Shown here: piece by piece, positions 15,451-24,137 of the stretch | Position numbering within the stretch: position 1 is the stretch's first letter | How the letters are laid out: each line of letters opens with the position of its first letter | NCBI GenBank assembly: GCA_965277595.1 | Contig: CBDIDH010000001.1 | Location: 2,170,001 to 2,234,000 of the forward strand | Source: CBDIDH01 sp965277595 | GTDB taxonomy: Bacteria; Planctomycetota; Planctomycetia; Isosphaerales; Isosphaeraceae | Direction: 5' to 3' | Length of the DNA: 64,000 nt | Translations under genes and position numbers: made by a program | Notes under the pieces: model-generated | What the model saw: only the letters and a program-made list of their open reading frames with translations | Database searches by the model: none | Told to the model about the DNA's origin: nothing

Positions 15451-16380
15451 ATGTCAAAGCGCCCACCGCCCATCAGTGACGTCCAGCCGGACTTATTCGC
15501 TGCCAGCTTTTCCGATATTCCGGTCCGTGACCAGCGGGATACGATGGAGCGGCCGTTCTTCAGCCTGGCGAAGCGGCCACGCTATACGCCGATCGAGTAT
15601 CAGGTTGGCGACGTTTGGGTGGAAGTCAGCGGCAACCCGAAATTCGGCATGGCGACAATCTGGGACGCCGACATCCTCATCTGGGCATCGACTCAGATAA
15701 CCGAAGCGATCGACCGCGGCCTGAAACCATCACGCACGATCCGGTTTCACCCCTATAACCTTCTGAAATCGATCCGCCGAGAAACGGGCGGAGAGCACTA
15801 CAAGCGGCTTAGGGCTGCCATGGAAAGGCTGACTCATACCGCAGTGCGGACGAACATTCGGGGGCAGGGAAAGAAAAAGGCCGCATCGTTTCACTGGCTC
15901 GAAAGCTGGACCGAAGTCGTCGATGAGCAATCCGGCGAAACCATCGGCATGACGATCACGCTGCCCGACTGGCTGTATGACGGCGTCATGATGAAAGGTG
16001 GAGTCCTGACGATCCATGAGGATTACTTCCTGCTGACCGGCGGCATCGAGCGGTGGCTCTATCGCGTCGCCCGCAAGCATGCCGGCCAGCAGGAGACCGG
16101 ATGGCATTTCACCATGCTCCAGCTCTTCGAGAAATCCGGGTCAACAGCCAGGCCTTCGGATTTTGCCATCGACGTGCGAAAGGCTGTCGAGGCCAATGCC
16201 TTACCCGAATACACGATGAGCATCAGCAAGAACGAGGAGGGGGATGAAGTCGTCAGTTTCCTCCGCCGCAGCCAACTCGACTCCGAGGATTCCGAGTATG
16301 AGACGAAACGCCACCCCCGCCGGCGCATCGCCCGTGGAATCACGTCAAAATCGATCAAATTCAGTAACGTAGACCCGTAA
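15451..16380 (+). CDS. repA: Replication initiator, RPA family
   Basis: A 309-residue protein matching the RPA-type plasmid initiator family: 'QPDLFAASFSDIPVRDQRDTM' (two parts: QPDLFAASF, SDIPVRDQRDTM), 'MERPFFSLAKRP', 'GMATIWDADILIWASTQI', 'RFHPYNLLKSIRRETGG' and 'IERWLYRVARKH'. These proteins bind iterons and open the plasmid origin. Seven iterons and a DnaA box follow within 460 bases, which supports the call. The frame looks intact, so the element may still replicate when excised. A strongly expressed second origin in a chromosome would be harmful, so control or inactivation is expected. Confidence 0.9.
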   Translation: MSKRPPPISDVQPDLFAASFSDIPVRDQRDTMERPFFSLAKRPRYTPIEYQVGDVWVEVSGNPKFGMATIWDADILIWASTQITEAIDRGLKPSRTIRFHPYNLLKSIRRETGGEHYKRLRAAMERLTHTAVRTNIRGQGKKKAASFHWLESWTEVVDEQSGETIGMTITLPDWLYDGVMMKGGVLTIHEDYFLLTGGIERWLYRVARKHAGQQETGWHFTMLQLFEKSGSTARPSDFAIDVRKAVEANALPEYTMSISKNEEGDEVVSFLRRSQLDSEDSEYETKRHPRRRIARGITSKSIKFSNVDP

Positions 16381-16418
16381 CCATGCCGCCAGCATCCCGG
16401 ACGAAGCGCCATCAAGCA

Positions 16419-16735
16419 CGGCCTATTAGGCGCAGAAAACGGCCATCTGGTGGCATTTCACTCGGCCTATTGAGCGCAAAAGTCGGGGATAATCTCCGGT
16501 TTCGGGGGGATTATGTCTCAAATTCCCCCAATTCCCTTGTTTTCTTGAATCAGTTCGACCCCTCGGCCTATTAGGCGTAACGACCCCACCCCGAGCATGT
16601 GCATTTAAATGAAAGGAGAATTTCCTTCGCCAGCCTGTGGAGAGGGCCGGCCTATTGGACGCATGACCATCGGCCTAATAAACGCATTGGCTATCGGTCT
16701 ATTAGGCGCAAAAGCTCGGCCTATTAGGCGCAACG
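16419..16735 (+). repeat. Seven iterons of a replication origin
   Basis: Direct repeats close to TCGGCCTATTAGGCGCAAAA start near 16419, 16463, 16564, 16648, 16671, 16695 and 16717, all in the same orientation. Variants differ by one to four bases (for example TATTGAGCGC, TATTGGACGC, TAATAAACGC). The last four are packed at 22-24-base spacing, close to two helical turns. They follow the RPA initiator and precede an AT-rich tract and a DnaA box: a standard iteron origin. Confidence 0.9.
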
Positions 16736-16826
16736 TCGGTCATTTTTTCTCTATTATTCAATGTGTTCTTGACACCTTAACTGTGTAACTTAAGAATTAT
16801 TTTTAACTTACTTAACGTCCTCAACC

Positions 16827-16835
16827 TGTGGATAA
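16827..16835 (-). promoter_or_regulatory. DnaA box beside AT-rich tract
   Basis: TGTGGATAA is the exact complement of the consensus TTATCCACA. Just before it lies an AT-rich stretch (16741-16815, rich in TTAACTTA words) that would serve as the unwinding element. Together with the iterons it completes a plasmid-type origin. Confidence 0.75.
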
Positions 16836-16840
16836 CATGG

Positions 16841-17332
16841 TCACGGTAAGTTGGTCGCGCCCCATCATGACTGGCTATGCAATGTCGCAGAAAAACCCTG
16901 CTCTTCGTATAAAAAATAATAGATGTCAGATACTTAGATGGCATTTCCGCTCAATAGTATGACCATCGACCGCCTCCGCTGGAGTGCAAGGTCAGCAAGA
17001 TTGCCATTGAATGGAAGATAGTCCGTACCCCCGAACCAACCGGCCTCGCATTTTGAAAGTAATGGCATGAACAGCATGGTAGCGACCCATTCGGCTACCT
17101 ACCCAGCGGAGACATGCCTTTTCTTCTGTACGGTCACCTAATGCGGTTTTAGCTGTATCCGCCAGAATCACCGAAAATCTGCCAGGCGGGAATGCCGGTT
17201 CCGTCCGCAATGCATCACACGATAAACGTTGCGAATAAGCTCTCAAGCCATAGTATCCCCTGGCATTGGATATGCGCAATGTTAAAATGACGGGAATTAC
17301 TACCCTGCGCTCCCCGTTGAGACACATTCGCC
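16841..17332. other. Non-coding region after the origin
   Basis: About 490 bases without a convincing gene. The long minus-strand frame across it has no binding site and no family features. No repeat or RNA structure was recognised. Confidence 0.35.
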
Positions 17333-17779
17333 ATGGGACGCAAGCGCACCGCCCGCCATCCGCCGCCCGTTCAGCCCGAGGATGAAAGCCAGGAGACGCT
17401 GTAGCCGGAAACAACCCTGAAATCATCGACTCAGCTTCCCATCTCGAAATCGGACGCCGCGCGCGCCTCCATCGAGGAGGGCTATGAAAGCCCTCAGGAG
17501 GCGGTCGGCTGGATCAAGACCCGTTTCGGCATCGACATGACGCCCCAGCATTTCAGCGCCGTCAAAGCCACCGAAAAGAAGAAGGCAGGTGCGCCGAAGG
17601 CGAAGCGGGGGCGGAAGCCGAAGGCAGCCAGCCAGGCCGTGGAGGACTATCTGGCTCCGCCGCCGACAATCGTTCCTACGGGGGAGGGCGATTTGCTCGA
17701 CGCCCTGGCCGCCATGAAGCCTTTGATCGCTCAGTACGGGGCGGAAAAGGTCAAGAAAATGGTCGATCTCCTGGGGTAG
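17333..17779 (+). pseudogene. Small basic HTH-like protein broken by an in-frame TAG
   Basis: From ATG 17333 the frame reads MGRKRTARHPPPVQPEDE, meets TAG at 17402-17404, then continues without interruption to TAG 17777. After the stop it encodes 'SDAARASIEEGYESPQEAVG', 'WIKTRFGIDMTPQHFSAVKA', a lysine-rich linker and 'LLDALAAMKPLIAQYGAEKV'. This layout (predicted HTH, basic linker, short C-terminal helix) recalls small planctomycete proteins of unknown role. No good start codon exists between the stop and ATG 17537, which would remove the predicted HTH. CAG to TAG is the simplest lesion. Confidence 0.6.
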
Positions 17780-18000
17780 GTGCCAATTCGTCATTGAACT
17801 TGCCAATGTGCGGGTCGGACGGATACAGCTCAACACCGAGGCGCGTTGTTCGGTTTGCGCTGAATTCGATTCCCTTTGGTGTCATTGGGCGCATTAAAAC
17901 CAGTCAATCTGACGCCGATTTCTCCCGACTTGACACCCATATCTTCCCCCTACCACCGCTTTCTCCCCAAGGCGTTTGCGGTCGAGCTAAATCAAGTCGT

Positions 18001-18048
18001 TTGACAACCGGAGTCCAGGAAGTGAGAATACTAGAACTCTGGACCCGG
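18001..18048 (+). promoter_or_regulatory. Putative promoter with operator-like dyad for the TIR-NLR gene
   Basis: TTGACA (18001-18006), 17 bases, then GAGAAT (18024-18029) fits a sigma-70-type promoter (perfect -35, 4 of 6 at -10). An imperfect dyad overlaps it: CCGG plus GTCCAG (18013-18018) mirrored by CTGGAC (18039-18044) plus CCGG. This would let a dimeric repressor cover the -10 region. The rest of the 311-base gap before the ATG at 18091 shows nothing else. Confidence 0.45.
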
Positions 18049-18090
18049 CAAGTGTAGTTGGCGTTGCTTGAGTCAGCCGGAACTAATGCG

Positions 18091-21000
18091 ATGAGCCGCA
18101 TATTTCTTTCCTACGCAAGGGATGATGACGAACCGTTCGTCCGGCGTTTGCATGAAGATCTGAGTGATGCGGGCTTCGTTGTATGGTTCGACCGCGTGTC
18201 GATGCCGTCGCGGCGCCTGACGTTCCACCAGGAGATTCGCGATGCTGTGGCCGCCTGTGAGCGTTTAGTGCTTATCGTCGGGCCCAAGGCCGTCACTTCG
18301 GAGTACGTGCGTCAAGAGTGGCAGTTTGCGTGGTTTGAAGCGGAAAAGGTCGTCACGCCGATTCTGCGGCTCGGTGACTATCCGCTGCTCCCCGATGAGT
18401 TGAAGCTCCTGCACTGCGAGGACTTCAGAGACGAAACGCGATATCCGCTCTTTCTCGGTAACCTCGTGCGGCAACTGCGCGAGCCAGTGCCGCCGCTGGG
18501 GAAGCTAATCGCGGTCCCTTCGCTGCCCGCTCACTACCTGACTCGGGCTGACCGGCTGGAAGCTCTGCGCGACGCTCTGCGAGCCGATCTGGATCGCCCG
18601 GTGGTGATTGGTGGGGCTGCGGCGCGGGTTGGGATGCACGGCATGGGGGGTATTGGCAAGACTGTTCTTGCCTCTACGCTCGCCCGCGATCGTAAGGTGC
18701 GGGAGGCCTTCCCCGATGGCATCATCTGGGTCGGGCTCGGTTCGCTGCCCGACCGTTTGGCATTGATGCAGCGGGTTCATCGTGACCTCGGGGGAGATGG
18801 AGCAATTGCCACGGAACATGAGGGGAAAAAAGGCCTTAAGGATCTGCTGAAAGCCAAGGCGGTGCTCTTGGTGCTTGACGATGCTTGGCGGCGTTCCGAC
18901 GTGGATGCGTTCGACGTCCTGGGCTCTCGCTGCCGGGCTCTCGTGACCACGCGTGACGCGGGGTTGCTAACGGCTCTGGGCGGCACTCATCACGTCGTTG
19001 AACTTCTCACAAATCGCGAAGCTCGACGCTTGCTGGCGATAGCAGCTGGCGTGACGGAAGAAGAGCTTCCGGAACTGGCCGCGGCTTTGGTAGACGAATG
19101 CGGCCGGCTGCCCCTGGCTTTGGCGCTATGCGGGGGGTTGGTTCGAAGAAAGATTCCTTGGAACCAAGTACTTGCGCAATTCAAAAAGGCACGAATTGAT
19201 CGAATCGCCGACCGCCACGCAGTAGAACCTCAGCACCAAAGCGTCTGGCACGCGATCCACGTCAGTGTCGCGGCGCTCGAACCGGCAGATCGCAATCGTT
19301 TTCTGGAGTTGGCGGTATTCCCGCCCGACGACACAATCCCTGAACAGCCCATCGCCACGCTATGGGAGCATACCGGTGAACTTGACGACTGGGGCACAGC
19401 GGAGTTACTGACGACGCTTGCCGACCGTTCCCTCGTCCAGATGACGCCATTGCCACCAAGAGCACAGCACGGCCAACGTCACTTCGGCTTGCACGATCTC
19501 GTCTATGATTACGTAAGGCGGACAATCCCCGATCCCACCCACCTTCATGCGAAGCTCCTCGCGGCTTACCGAGCCAAATATCCCGGTGATTGGGCCAACG
19601 GCCCTAACGATGGCTATTTCCTGCAACACCTCCAATACCATCTCTTGCGGGCCAAGCGTTTCTCTGAGGCGCATGCTTTGCTCATGGACCTAAACTGGCT
19701 TGCGACATCGGCAAATGCAGGCCTGTCAATCGCCCTTGCAAGCAATGCGACTGAGATACTGGAAGGGCTTGACGGGCCTTCACGCACGACCTTCCTCCCG
19801 TGGTTCTATTTTCTGACTGTTAACGCCTCTTTTTTGACCCAACATCCCAACGCCTTCTTCCAGCAAGCTTATAACGAGCCAAAAAGTAGCCCCGTCTCCC
19901 TACAGGCACAGGCGCATTGGGCCGCCTACTGCACGCCATCCGATGAACATAAACTACACATATCATCGCCGCTCACACCTCCTGGGTTTCTGGAATGGAT
20001 AAACCGAGAGTCGGAATGGCAAAAACCATCTTGCATCAATACCATCGCCGCGCATTCAGAGCCAGTCACGAGCCTAAGGTTCGTGCATGAGTCACCGTTA
20101 CTCATTTCGGGATCCCGCAGTGGTGATATCATTGTCTGGGATTCGCGAACTGGCGACTGCATGAAGCAATATGACACTCTCTCGGCACGCATATCCAGCG
20201 TACACGCCAGCACTGACGGGCGCACCGTAGCGGCAGGTGCCTTCGACGGCACAATACTGCTGCATCATGCTGGAGCGGTCGGAGGAGCTGTATCAATGCG
20301 CCTAGGCTACTATCCCGTAAGTGTCATGCTTAGCCCGGACGCAGCCACACTCGTGGCATACTCCAGTAGTTCTGGGGCGCGAATCTGGGACTCATCAACG
20401 TGTGAACTCCTGCTGCCAGTCCCGTGCAACATTCCACCAGCATTCTCTTGGCGATCCCATTTAGTCGCATTCGCTGTGAAGGACGAGGTGTTTGTCTGGC
20501 ATTGTCAGAAGCGGCGATTGGTGTTTGGGGGGCCAGTCGTACCTGATGAAGTCGAATCACTTATGTTCGACACTACTGGCGCAGCCCTGTATATTATTGC
20601 CAAAGAGAAGTCCGTTTTGCGGGTAGATATGCAACTTGCACTGTCTGGCGACACGTCGGCTAACGGCGTTTTTGCTCGCTATGCCCATGACTGCACAACA
20701 TGTACTCATATATCTATTGGAGAAGATGGACGTTTCATTGCATTTGTAGACAAGAACATTCACCTGTACGTGTTGGATACAAGTAATGGATACAGGTGTT
20801 GCGTTGACCTCCCATGTGAAGCTCAGGCGATCGACGTATGCGATCGCCAGGCACTAGTCGCGGTGAGTCGTCTCGATGATGTAGTCGACATTATTGAGGC
20901 ACATACCGGATCATTCCGATGCGTTCTGAAGAAGAGCATTAGTTTCGATAGCACGGTTCTTTTTGCAAGGCAGGGAAAATCTCTTGTCGTCAAGTCAGGG

Positions 21001-22401
21001 CGCACAACAAGCGTATGGGATATCGAGGCCACTCGGCGCATGCTTGTGCTCCCTGCAGAGTCTTGCTACGACATCTCGTGCACAGGTGTGCTTGCATGCG
21101 GGGACGAGAGCGGCACAATTCAGCTCTGGGATTTGAACGAGGCTGCTAAGACGAAAAATAAAGTCGAATGCACTGGGACACAAACCAGCAATGTTTTTTA
21201 TTCGGAAGACGAGTCGCTTGCCCTTTCTGTCGCTGGGAGCTTTTCTAAGTTTGGCCGACTGCTTCCTGATGTCGACAAGGCAATCAGGGTATGGGACACA
21301 TCGCAGGGGAGAATGCTATGTGAGTATCATGGACATACCGAACAGGTTCGCGCAGTTGCGATAGACTCCAAAGCAGGCATAGTGGCTTCGAGCGGCAACG
21401 ATCGTAAGGTGCGAGTCTGGAGGATAGCAGGTGGCAGTGACATACGTGTGTTTGACAGGTTCGACGACCCCGTCACACAGTTATGGCTGTCAGCGGAATC
21501 TGGTTCTGTGTTTACCGTTGATAAGGACTGGGATGGTATTGCAACGTTGAGGATGTGGAACATTGAGCGCGAGGAGACCCTATGGAATATAACTGTTGAT
21601 GGAATAGGGGAATGCTGGTGCATCGACTCGCGTTGTACGACAATAGCCATTTCGAAGGGCGAGGAGTTGGTTCGTGTCTGGGACATTGCAAGGGGAATGT
21701 TTTCTTTGGAATTGCGTGGGCACACCTCTCGGGTTAGAGACATCGTTTTCAGCCCTAGGGGACGAGTGATCTTTTCCGCGTCTGATGATGCGACGATTAA
21801 GGTGTGGGACGTCGGTAGCGGTGAGTGCCTCAGAACGTTATTAGGGCACACTGGCTCTGTGCGTTCGTTAGCCGTGAGCGGCGACGGACACTGGTTGATT
21901 TCGGGGTCAGATGACCGAACAGCGAAATTATGGGACTTAGGTACTGGGGAGTGCGTAAGAACCATGGAACATGGTAAGGGCGCAGTGAATTTAGTTGCCT
22001 TAAGTCACGCAGGATCACTTGCGATTGTATCGTCATATGTAGAATGGAATGAAGCACTGGGTGTGTGGAATCGCAGTGGCGAGTGTGTGTATGAGCATTT
22101 ATATCACGAGAACGAAATTGAGGAACCGAATGTGGACGTTGCCTGGCTCGCAGTAAGGCATCACCGCTCGCGAGAACTTAACTGTCGCCTTGGGCGAATT
22201 ATGTCGCCATTTGTGCGGTTTGTTAAAGAAGACGAGCTTAGGCTTCCGGATCTTGCTGTTAATGGAAAATATGAGCGTGTATTTGGATTTGTATCAGGCG
22301 ACCGCATACTTGCATTTCCGGACTCTGGGACAATGCATTTGTATCGCTATAGGACCCTGCAAGGTATGAGTCCGTTGAACCCCGTCCTTCCCAGCGTGTG
22401 A
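18091..22401 (+). CDS. TIR / NB-ARC / WD40 protein, Apaf-1-like bacterial NLR
   Basis: A 1436-residue STAND protein. Residues 1-135 form a TIR domain (MSRIFLSYARDDDEPF) with Glu76 in 'SEYVRQEWQFA' at the place of the NADase glutamate. Residues about 150-430 are an NB-ARC ATPase: P-loop GMGGIGKT (184-191), Walker B VLLVLDD (258-264), 'ALVTTRD' and 'CGRLPLALALCGG'. A winged-helix and helical part follows ('LHDLVYDYVRR'). From about residue 665 to the end lie WD40 repeats, degenerate at first and clear later ('GHTSRVRDIVFSPRGRVIF', 'GHTGSVRSLAVSGDGHWLIS'), probably two propellers. The expected role is immunity: the WD40 sensor binds an invader protein, the ATPase oligomerises and the TIR depletes NAD+. 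ATG 18091 is preferred over TTG 18058. Confidence 0.9.
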   Translation: MSRIFLSYARDDDEPFVRRLHEDLSDAGFVVWFDRVSMPSRRLTFHQEIRDAVAACERLVLIVGPKAVTSEYVRQEWQFAWFEAEKVVTPILRLGDYPLLPDELKLLHCEDFRDETRYPLFLGNLVRQLREPVPPLGKLIAVPSLPAHYLTRADRLEALRDALRADLDRPVVIGGAAARVGMHGMGGIGKTVLASTLARDRKVREAFPDGIIWVGLGSLPDRLALMQRVHRDLGGDGAIATEHEGKKGLKDLLKAKAVLLVLDDAWRRSDVDAFDVLGSRCRALVTTRDAGLLTALGGTHHVVELLTNREARRLLAIAAGVTEEELPELAAALVDECGRLPLALALCGGLVRRKIPWNQVLAQFKKARIDRIADRHAVEPQHQSVWHAIHVSVAALEPADRNRFLELAVFPPDDTIPEQPIATLWEHTGELDDWGTAELLTTLADRSLVQMTPLPPRAQHGQRHFGLHDLVYDYVRRTIPDPTHLHAKLLAAYRAKYPGDWANGPNDGYFLQHLQYHLLRAKRFSEAHALLMDLNWLATSANAGLSIALASNATEILEGLDGPSRTTFLPWFYFLTVNASFLTQHPNAFFQQAYNEPKSSPVSLQAQAHWAAYCTPSDEHKLHISSPLTPPGFLEWINRESEWQKPSCINTIAAHSEPVTSLRFVHESPLLISGSRSGDIIVWDSRTGDCMKQYDTLSARISSVHASTDGRTVAAGAFDGTILLHHAGAVGGAVSMRLGYYPVSVMLSPDAATLVAYSSSSGARIWDSSTCELLLPVPCNIPPAFSWRSHLVAFAVKDEVFVWHCQKRRLVFGGPVVPDEVESLMFDTTGAALYIIAKEKSVLRVDMQLALSGDTSANGVFARYAHDCTTCTHISIGEDGRFIAFVDKNIHLYVLDTSNGYRCCVDLPCEAQAIDVCDRQALVAVSRLDDVVDIIEAHTGSFRCVLKKSISFDSTVLFARQGKSLVVKSGRTTSVWDIEATRRMLVLPAESCYDISCTGVLACGDESGTIQLWDLNEAAKTKNKVECTGTQTSNVFYSEDESLALSVAGSFSKFGRLLPDVDKAIRVWDTSQGRMLCEYHGHTEQVRAVAIDSKAGIVASSGNDRKVRVWRIAGGSDIRVFDRFDDPVTQLWLSAESGSVFTVDKDWDGIATLRMWNIEREETLWNITVDGIGECWCIDSRCTTIAISKGEELVRVWDIARGMFSLELRGHTSRVRDIVFSPRGRVIFSASDDATIKVWDVGSGECLRTLLGHTGSVRSLAVSGDGHWLISGSDDRTAKLWDLGTGECVRTMEHGKGAVNLVALSHAGSLAIVSSYVEWNEALGVWNRSGECVYEHLYHENEIEEPNVDVAWLAVRHHRSRELNCRLGRIMSPFVRFVKEDELRLPDLAVNGKYERVFGFVSGDRILAFPDSGTMHLYRYRTLQGMSPLNPVLPSV

Positions 22402-22864
22402 TCGATTCAGATGATGGAACGGGTGCGTTCGCATCGGGGAGTCGTGACCATGGCCAGGCCGAGTTTGAGGGCAGTGCGGATCGCTCGATGCTTGAACGTT
22501 TTCAGCCCAATCGCCGTAGGCTCATCGCAAGCTTCTTCCAGAATTGCATTGGCCGTGCAGGAGGTGGCAGTACCAACCTCAGCCGACACACCCGCCTCTG
22601 TAGTTCCGGTAAGGCCCATGACTGATGATCCCTCTCTGACGAGAGCTTGTTGGTCCGACGCCGTTTGGCGTTATGGATTACTGGAAACGCGTTCGGCCTG
22701 CACTAAAAATGCCGCCAAGGGAGAGTTCATCGTTATAACCATTGGTAGCGACACGCCACTTGCCACCCCCACGCTGAGGCAGAGCTGCTGACTCTTAATT
22801 GGCGGGATCTGGGTTTTAGGCAATCCCCGCGTCCGCCGAGTCTCAACTGCGGAGCGGACAGCTG
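22402..22864. other. No gene assigned
   Basis: A 463-base stretch after the NLR gene. A 70-codon minus-strand frame (22407-22619) and a 126-codon plus-strand frame overlap each other; the minus-strand product ends 'TFKHRAIRTALKLGLAMVTT' and might be the tail of a broken gene, but I cannot place it. No hairpin terminator was found. Confidence 0.3.
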
Positions 22865-22865
22865 G

Positions 22866-22889
22866 CCTTGTGCAACCCCTTGTGCAACC
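22866..22889 (+). repeat. Two perfect 12-bp tandem repeats beside the attachment site
   Basis: CCTTGTGCAACC occurs twice head to tail at 22866-22877 and 22878-22889, about 55 bases before the tRNA fragment. Short direct repeats at this distance from an att core are typical arm-type sites of tyrosine integrases or excisionase sites; this role is inferred from position. Confidence 0.5.
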
Positions 22890-22943
22890 GCCTTTGCTCG
22901 AATTCCCTAAGTCTATGATAGATTAACTGTTATACAATTCGTC

Positions 22944-22992
22944 ATCCGGAATCATAATCCGCGTGTCGGGGGTTCGAGTCCCTCCGCCGCTA
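22944..22992 (+). other. 3' half of a tRNA gene (CAT anticodon); probable attachment site of the element
   Basis: The sequence folds as the 3' part of a tRNA: anticodon arm with loop ATCATAA (anticodon CAT, T33 present) and four pairs (CGGA/TCCG), a 5-base variable loop GTGTC, a perfect T arm (GGGGG / TTCGAGT / CCCTC, 22968-22984), acceptor strand CGCCGCT (22985-22991) and discriminator A22992. No D arm and no AGCGGCG 5' acceptor strand lies upstream, so the gene is incomplete. A CAT anticodon means tRNA-Met or tRNA-Ile2. Such a half at the end of a block of mobile genes is the attachment-site copy left by integration; the intact copy should be at the other end. Confidence 0.75.
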
Positions 22993-23056
22993 TTCACGAC
23001 AGGTTCCGTCAGATCCCGCCCTTGACCGCCTCAAGCCGGCATTTGCAAGGCGTTGC

Positions 23057-23083
23057 GACAACCCCCAGCCTCGGGGGGTTGTC
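23057..23083. terminator. Perfect hairpin downstream of the tRNA fragment
   Basis: GACAACCCCC pairs with GGGGGGTTGTC across a loop of about six bases, a 10-bp perfect stem 65 bases after the tRNA 3' end. It is probably the original terminator of the tRNA transcript, which would support the idea that the tRNA gene once stood here intact. No run of T follows. Confidence 0.5.
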
Positions 23084-23968
23084 TCGTCAAGTTCGCCGGC
23101 GACCGATAAGTCCAGAGTTGCGGGTAGAATCACTCTGGTTACTTCGTCGTTATGTCAGCCTCCGTCGAGGACAATACACCTTACCGTTAACTCCATCCCG
23201 TCCATCTGGCGATCCGTCACGCGAACGGGCATCGGTTTTTTGCCCTTACATGACACGGGCCGGACCCGGCAGGGCAACGGGTAAGAGATCGTAACCGCGC
23301 AGGGTCCGCCTCGCTTGAGGGGTGGCCGCCCCTCATGCCGAGCCGCTTAATCTCTGTTTATCAGCGTCTCTGACGTCGATGAGACGGGGTCTGCTCAAAC
23401 GTCAACAGAGAATGTGTCCCGACCGCCAATAAAGTCAATCGCGCCACGGCCTGACTTAACAGAGCTTTGATTGCGATCGGCAAATTCGCAATGACTCCGC
23501 GTCGATTCCAACCGGCGCGGGGTCGCTGTCACGAAGACAGGATGTTGATCGCTTACACGAAAGCAGAACAGGATTTAGGAACCGGTCCACTTTTTTTCGA
23601 GCAGCCGAGCTTCCCGCTCAAGAGGCCGGGCGCACGACAGCGAGTCGCCGATCACCGGGTGTTTCCAGGTCTCGTTGAGCCGGGTCTCAAAGAGCCCGAT
23701 CATCCGTGGTCGACAGCAACGCCGGGCAGATCCGAACACCGATGTGGCGGTGGCGGTCGCCTTCGCCGATCAGCGAGAGCGAGAGGTCTCGTAGCTGTTC
23801 ACGGCCGCGTCGCCTTCAACCTTGTTCGAACGACTTTATCGAGAATCTCCGGTGCAAGTTCACGCGGTATCGACACGACAAAATTATATAATTTATGTTC
23901 ATTTGAACATAATATTACATTAAATATTGAACTCTCTACATAAATTTAATACGGGCTCAATTTTAGCA
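23084..23968. other. Gene-poor scar next to the element
   Basis: Nearly 900 bases without a convincing gene. A GAGGGG/CCCCTC hairpin lies at 23317-23334. On the minus strand around 23600-23700 a frame reads 'FETRLNETWKHPVIGDSLSC', which could be a gene remnant, but neither start nor family is clear. A very AT-rich patch (23878-23950) stands out from the GC-rich surroundings. Confidence 0.35.
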
Positions 23969-24121
23969 TCAGAGCACCAGGATCGAGAGGACGACCCAGA
24001 CCGTCCCCTCGAACAGGTTGAAGAAATGGTACGCCGTCTCGACCCAACCCGATCCAGCGGGTCGATACCGCCACCAGCGCCGCGGGAGCAGGAGTTCAAA
24101 CCATTCCGCCGTTGTGTTCAA
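23969..24121 (-). pseudogene. Fragment of a planctomycete-type membrane protein
   Basis: A 50-residue frame from a TTG at 24121, just upstream of the glgB 3' end region on the same strand order. It reads 'WWRYRPAGSGWVETAYHFFN' then 'LFEGTVWVVLSILVL' and stops. The 'YHFFNLFEG' segment followed by a hydrophobic helix looks like the first membrane helix of a small multi-pass family I recall from planctomycetes, of which the rest is missing. It is probably a truncated gene at the edge of the scar. Confidence 0.35.
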
Positions 24122-24137
24122 AGGGCGAGACGTCGCC

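Larger units (their letters stand above)
1..22992. mobile_element. Integrated plasmid-like / ICE-like defence element (left end outside window)
   Basis: This stretch holds replicon genes (ParA, ribbon-helix-helix partner, RPA-type initiator, iterons), a serine recombinase, toxin-antitoxin genes, a DUF3150 protein and defence genes. It ends at a 3' tRNA half at 22944-22992. Housekeeping genes begin only after 24138. Several stretches (4750-5212, 10310-14100, 20000-22400) are visibly richer in A/T than the chromosomal half. A tRNA 3' end used as attachment site is typical of tyrosine-integrase elements, but no integrase lies in the window, so it would have to be beyond the left edge. That the whole stretch is one element is inference; it could be nested insertions. 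Confidence 0.6.

Noticed and set aside
22407..22619. 70-codon minus-strand frame after the NLR gene
   Set aside because: Some protein-like character but no start signal and no family; kept only as a remark in the gap entry.
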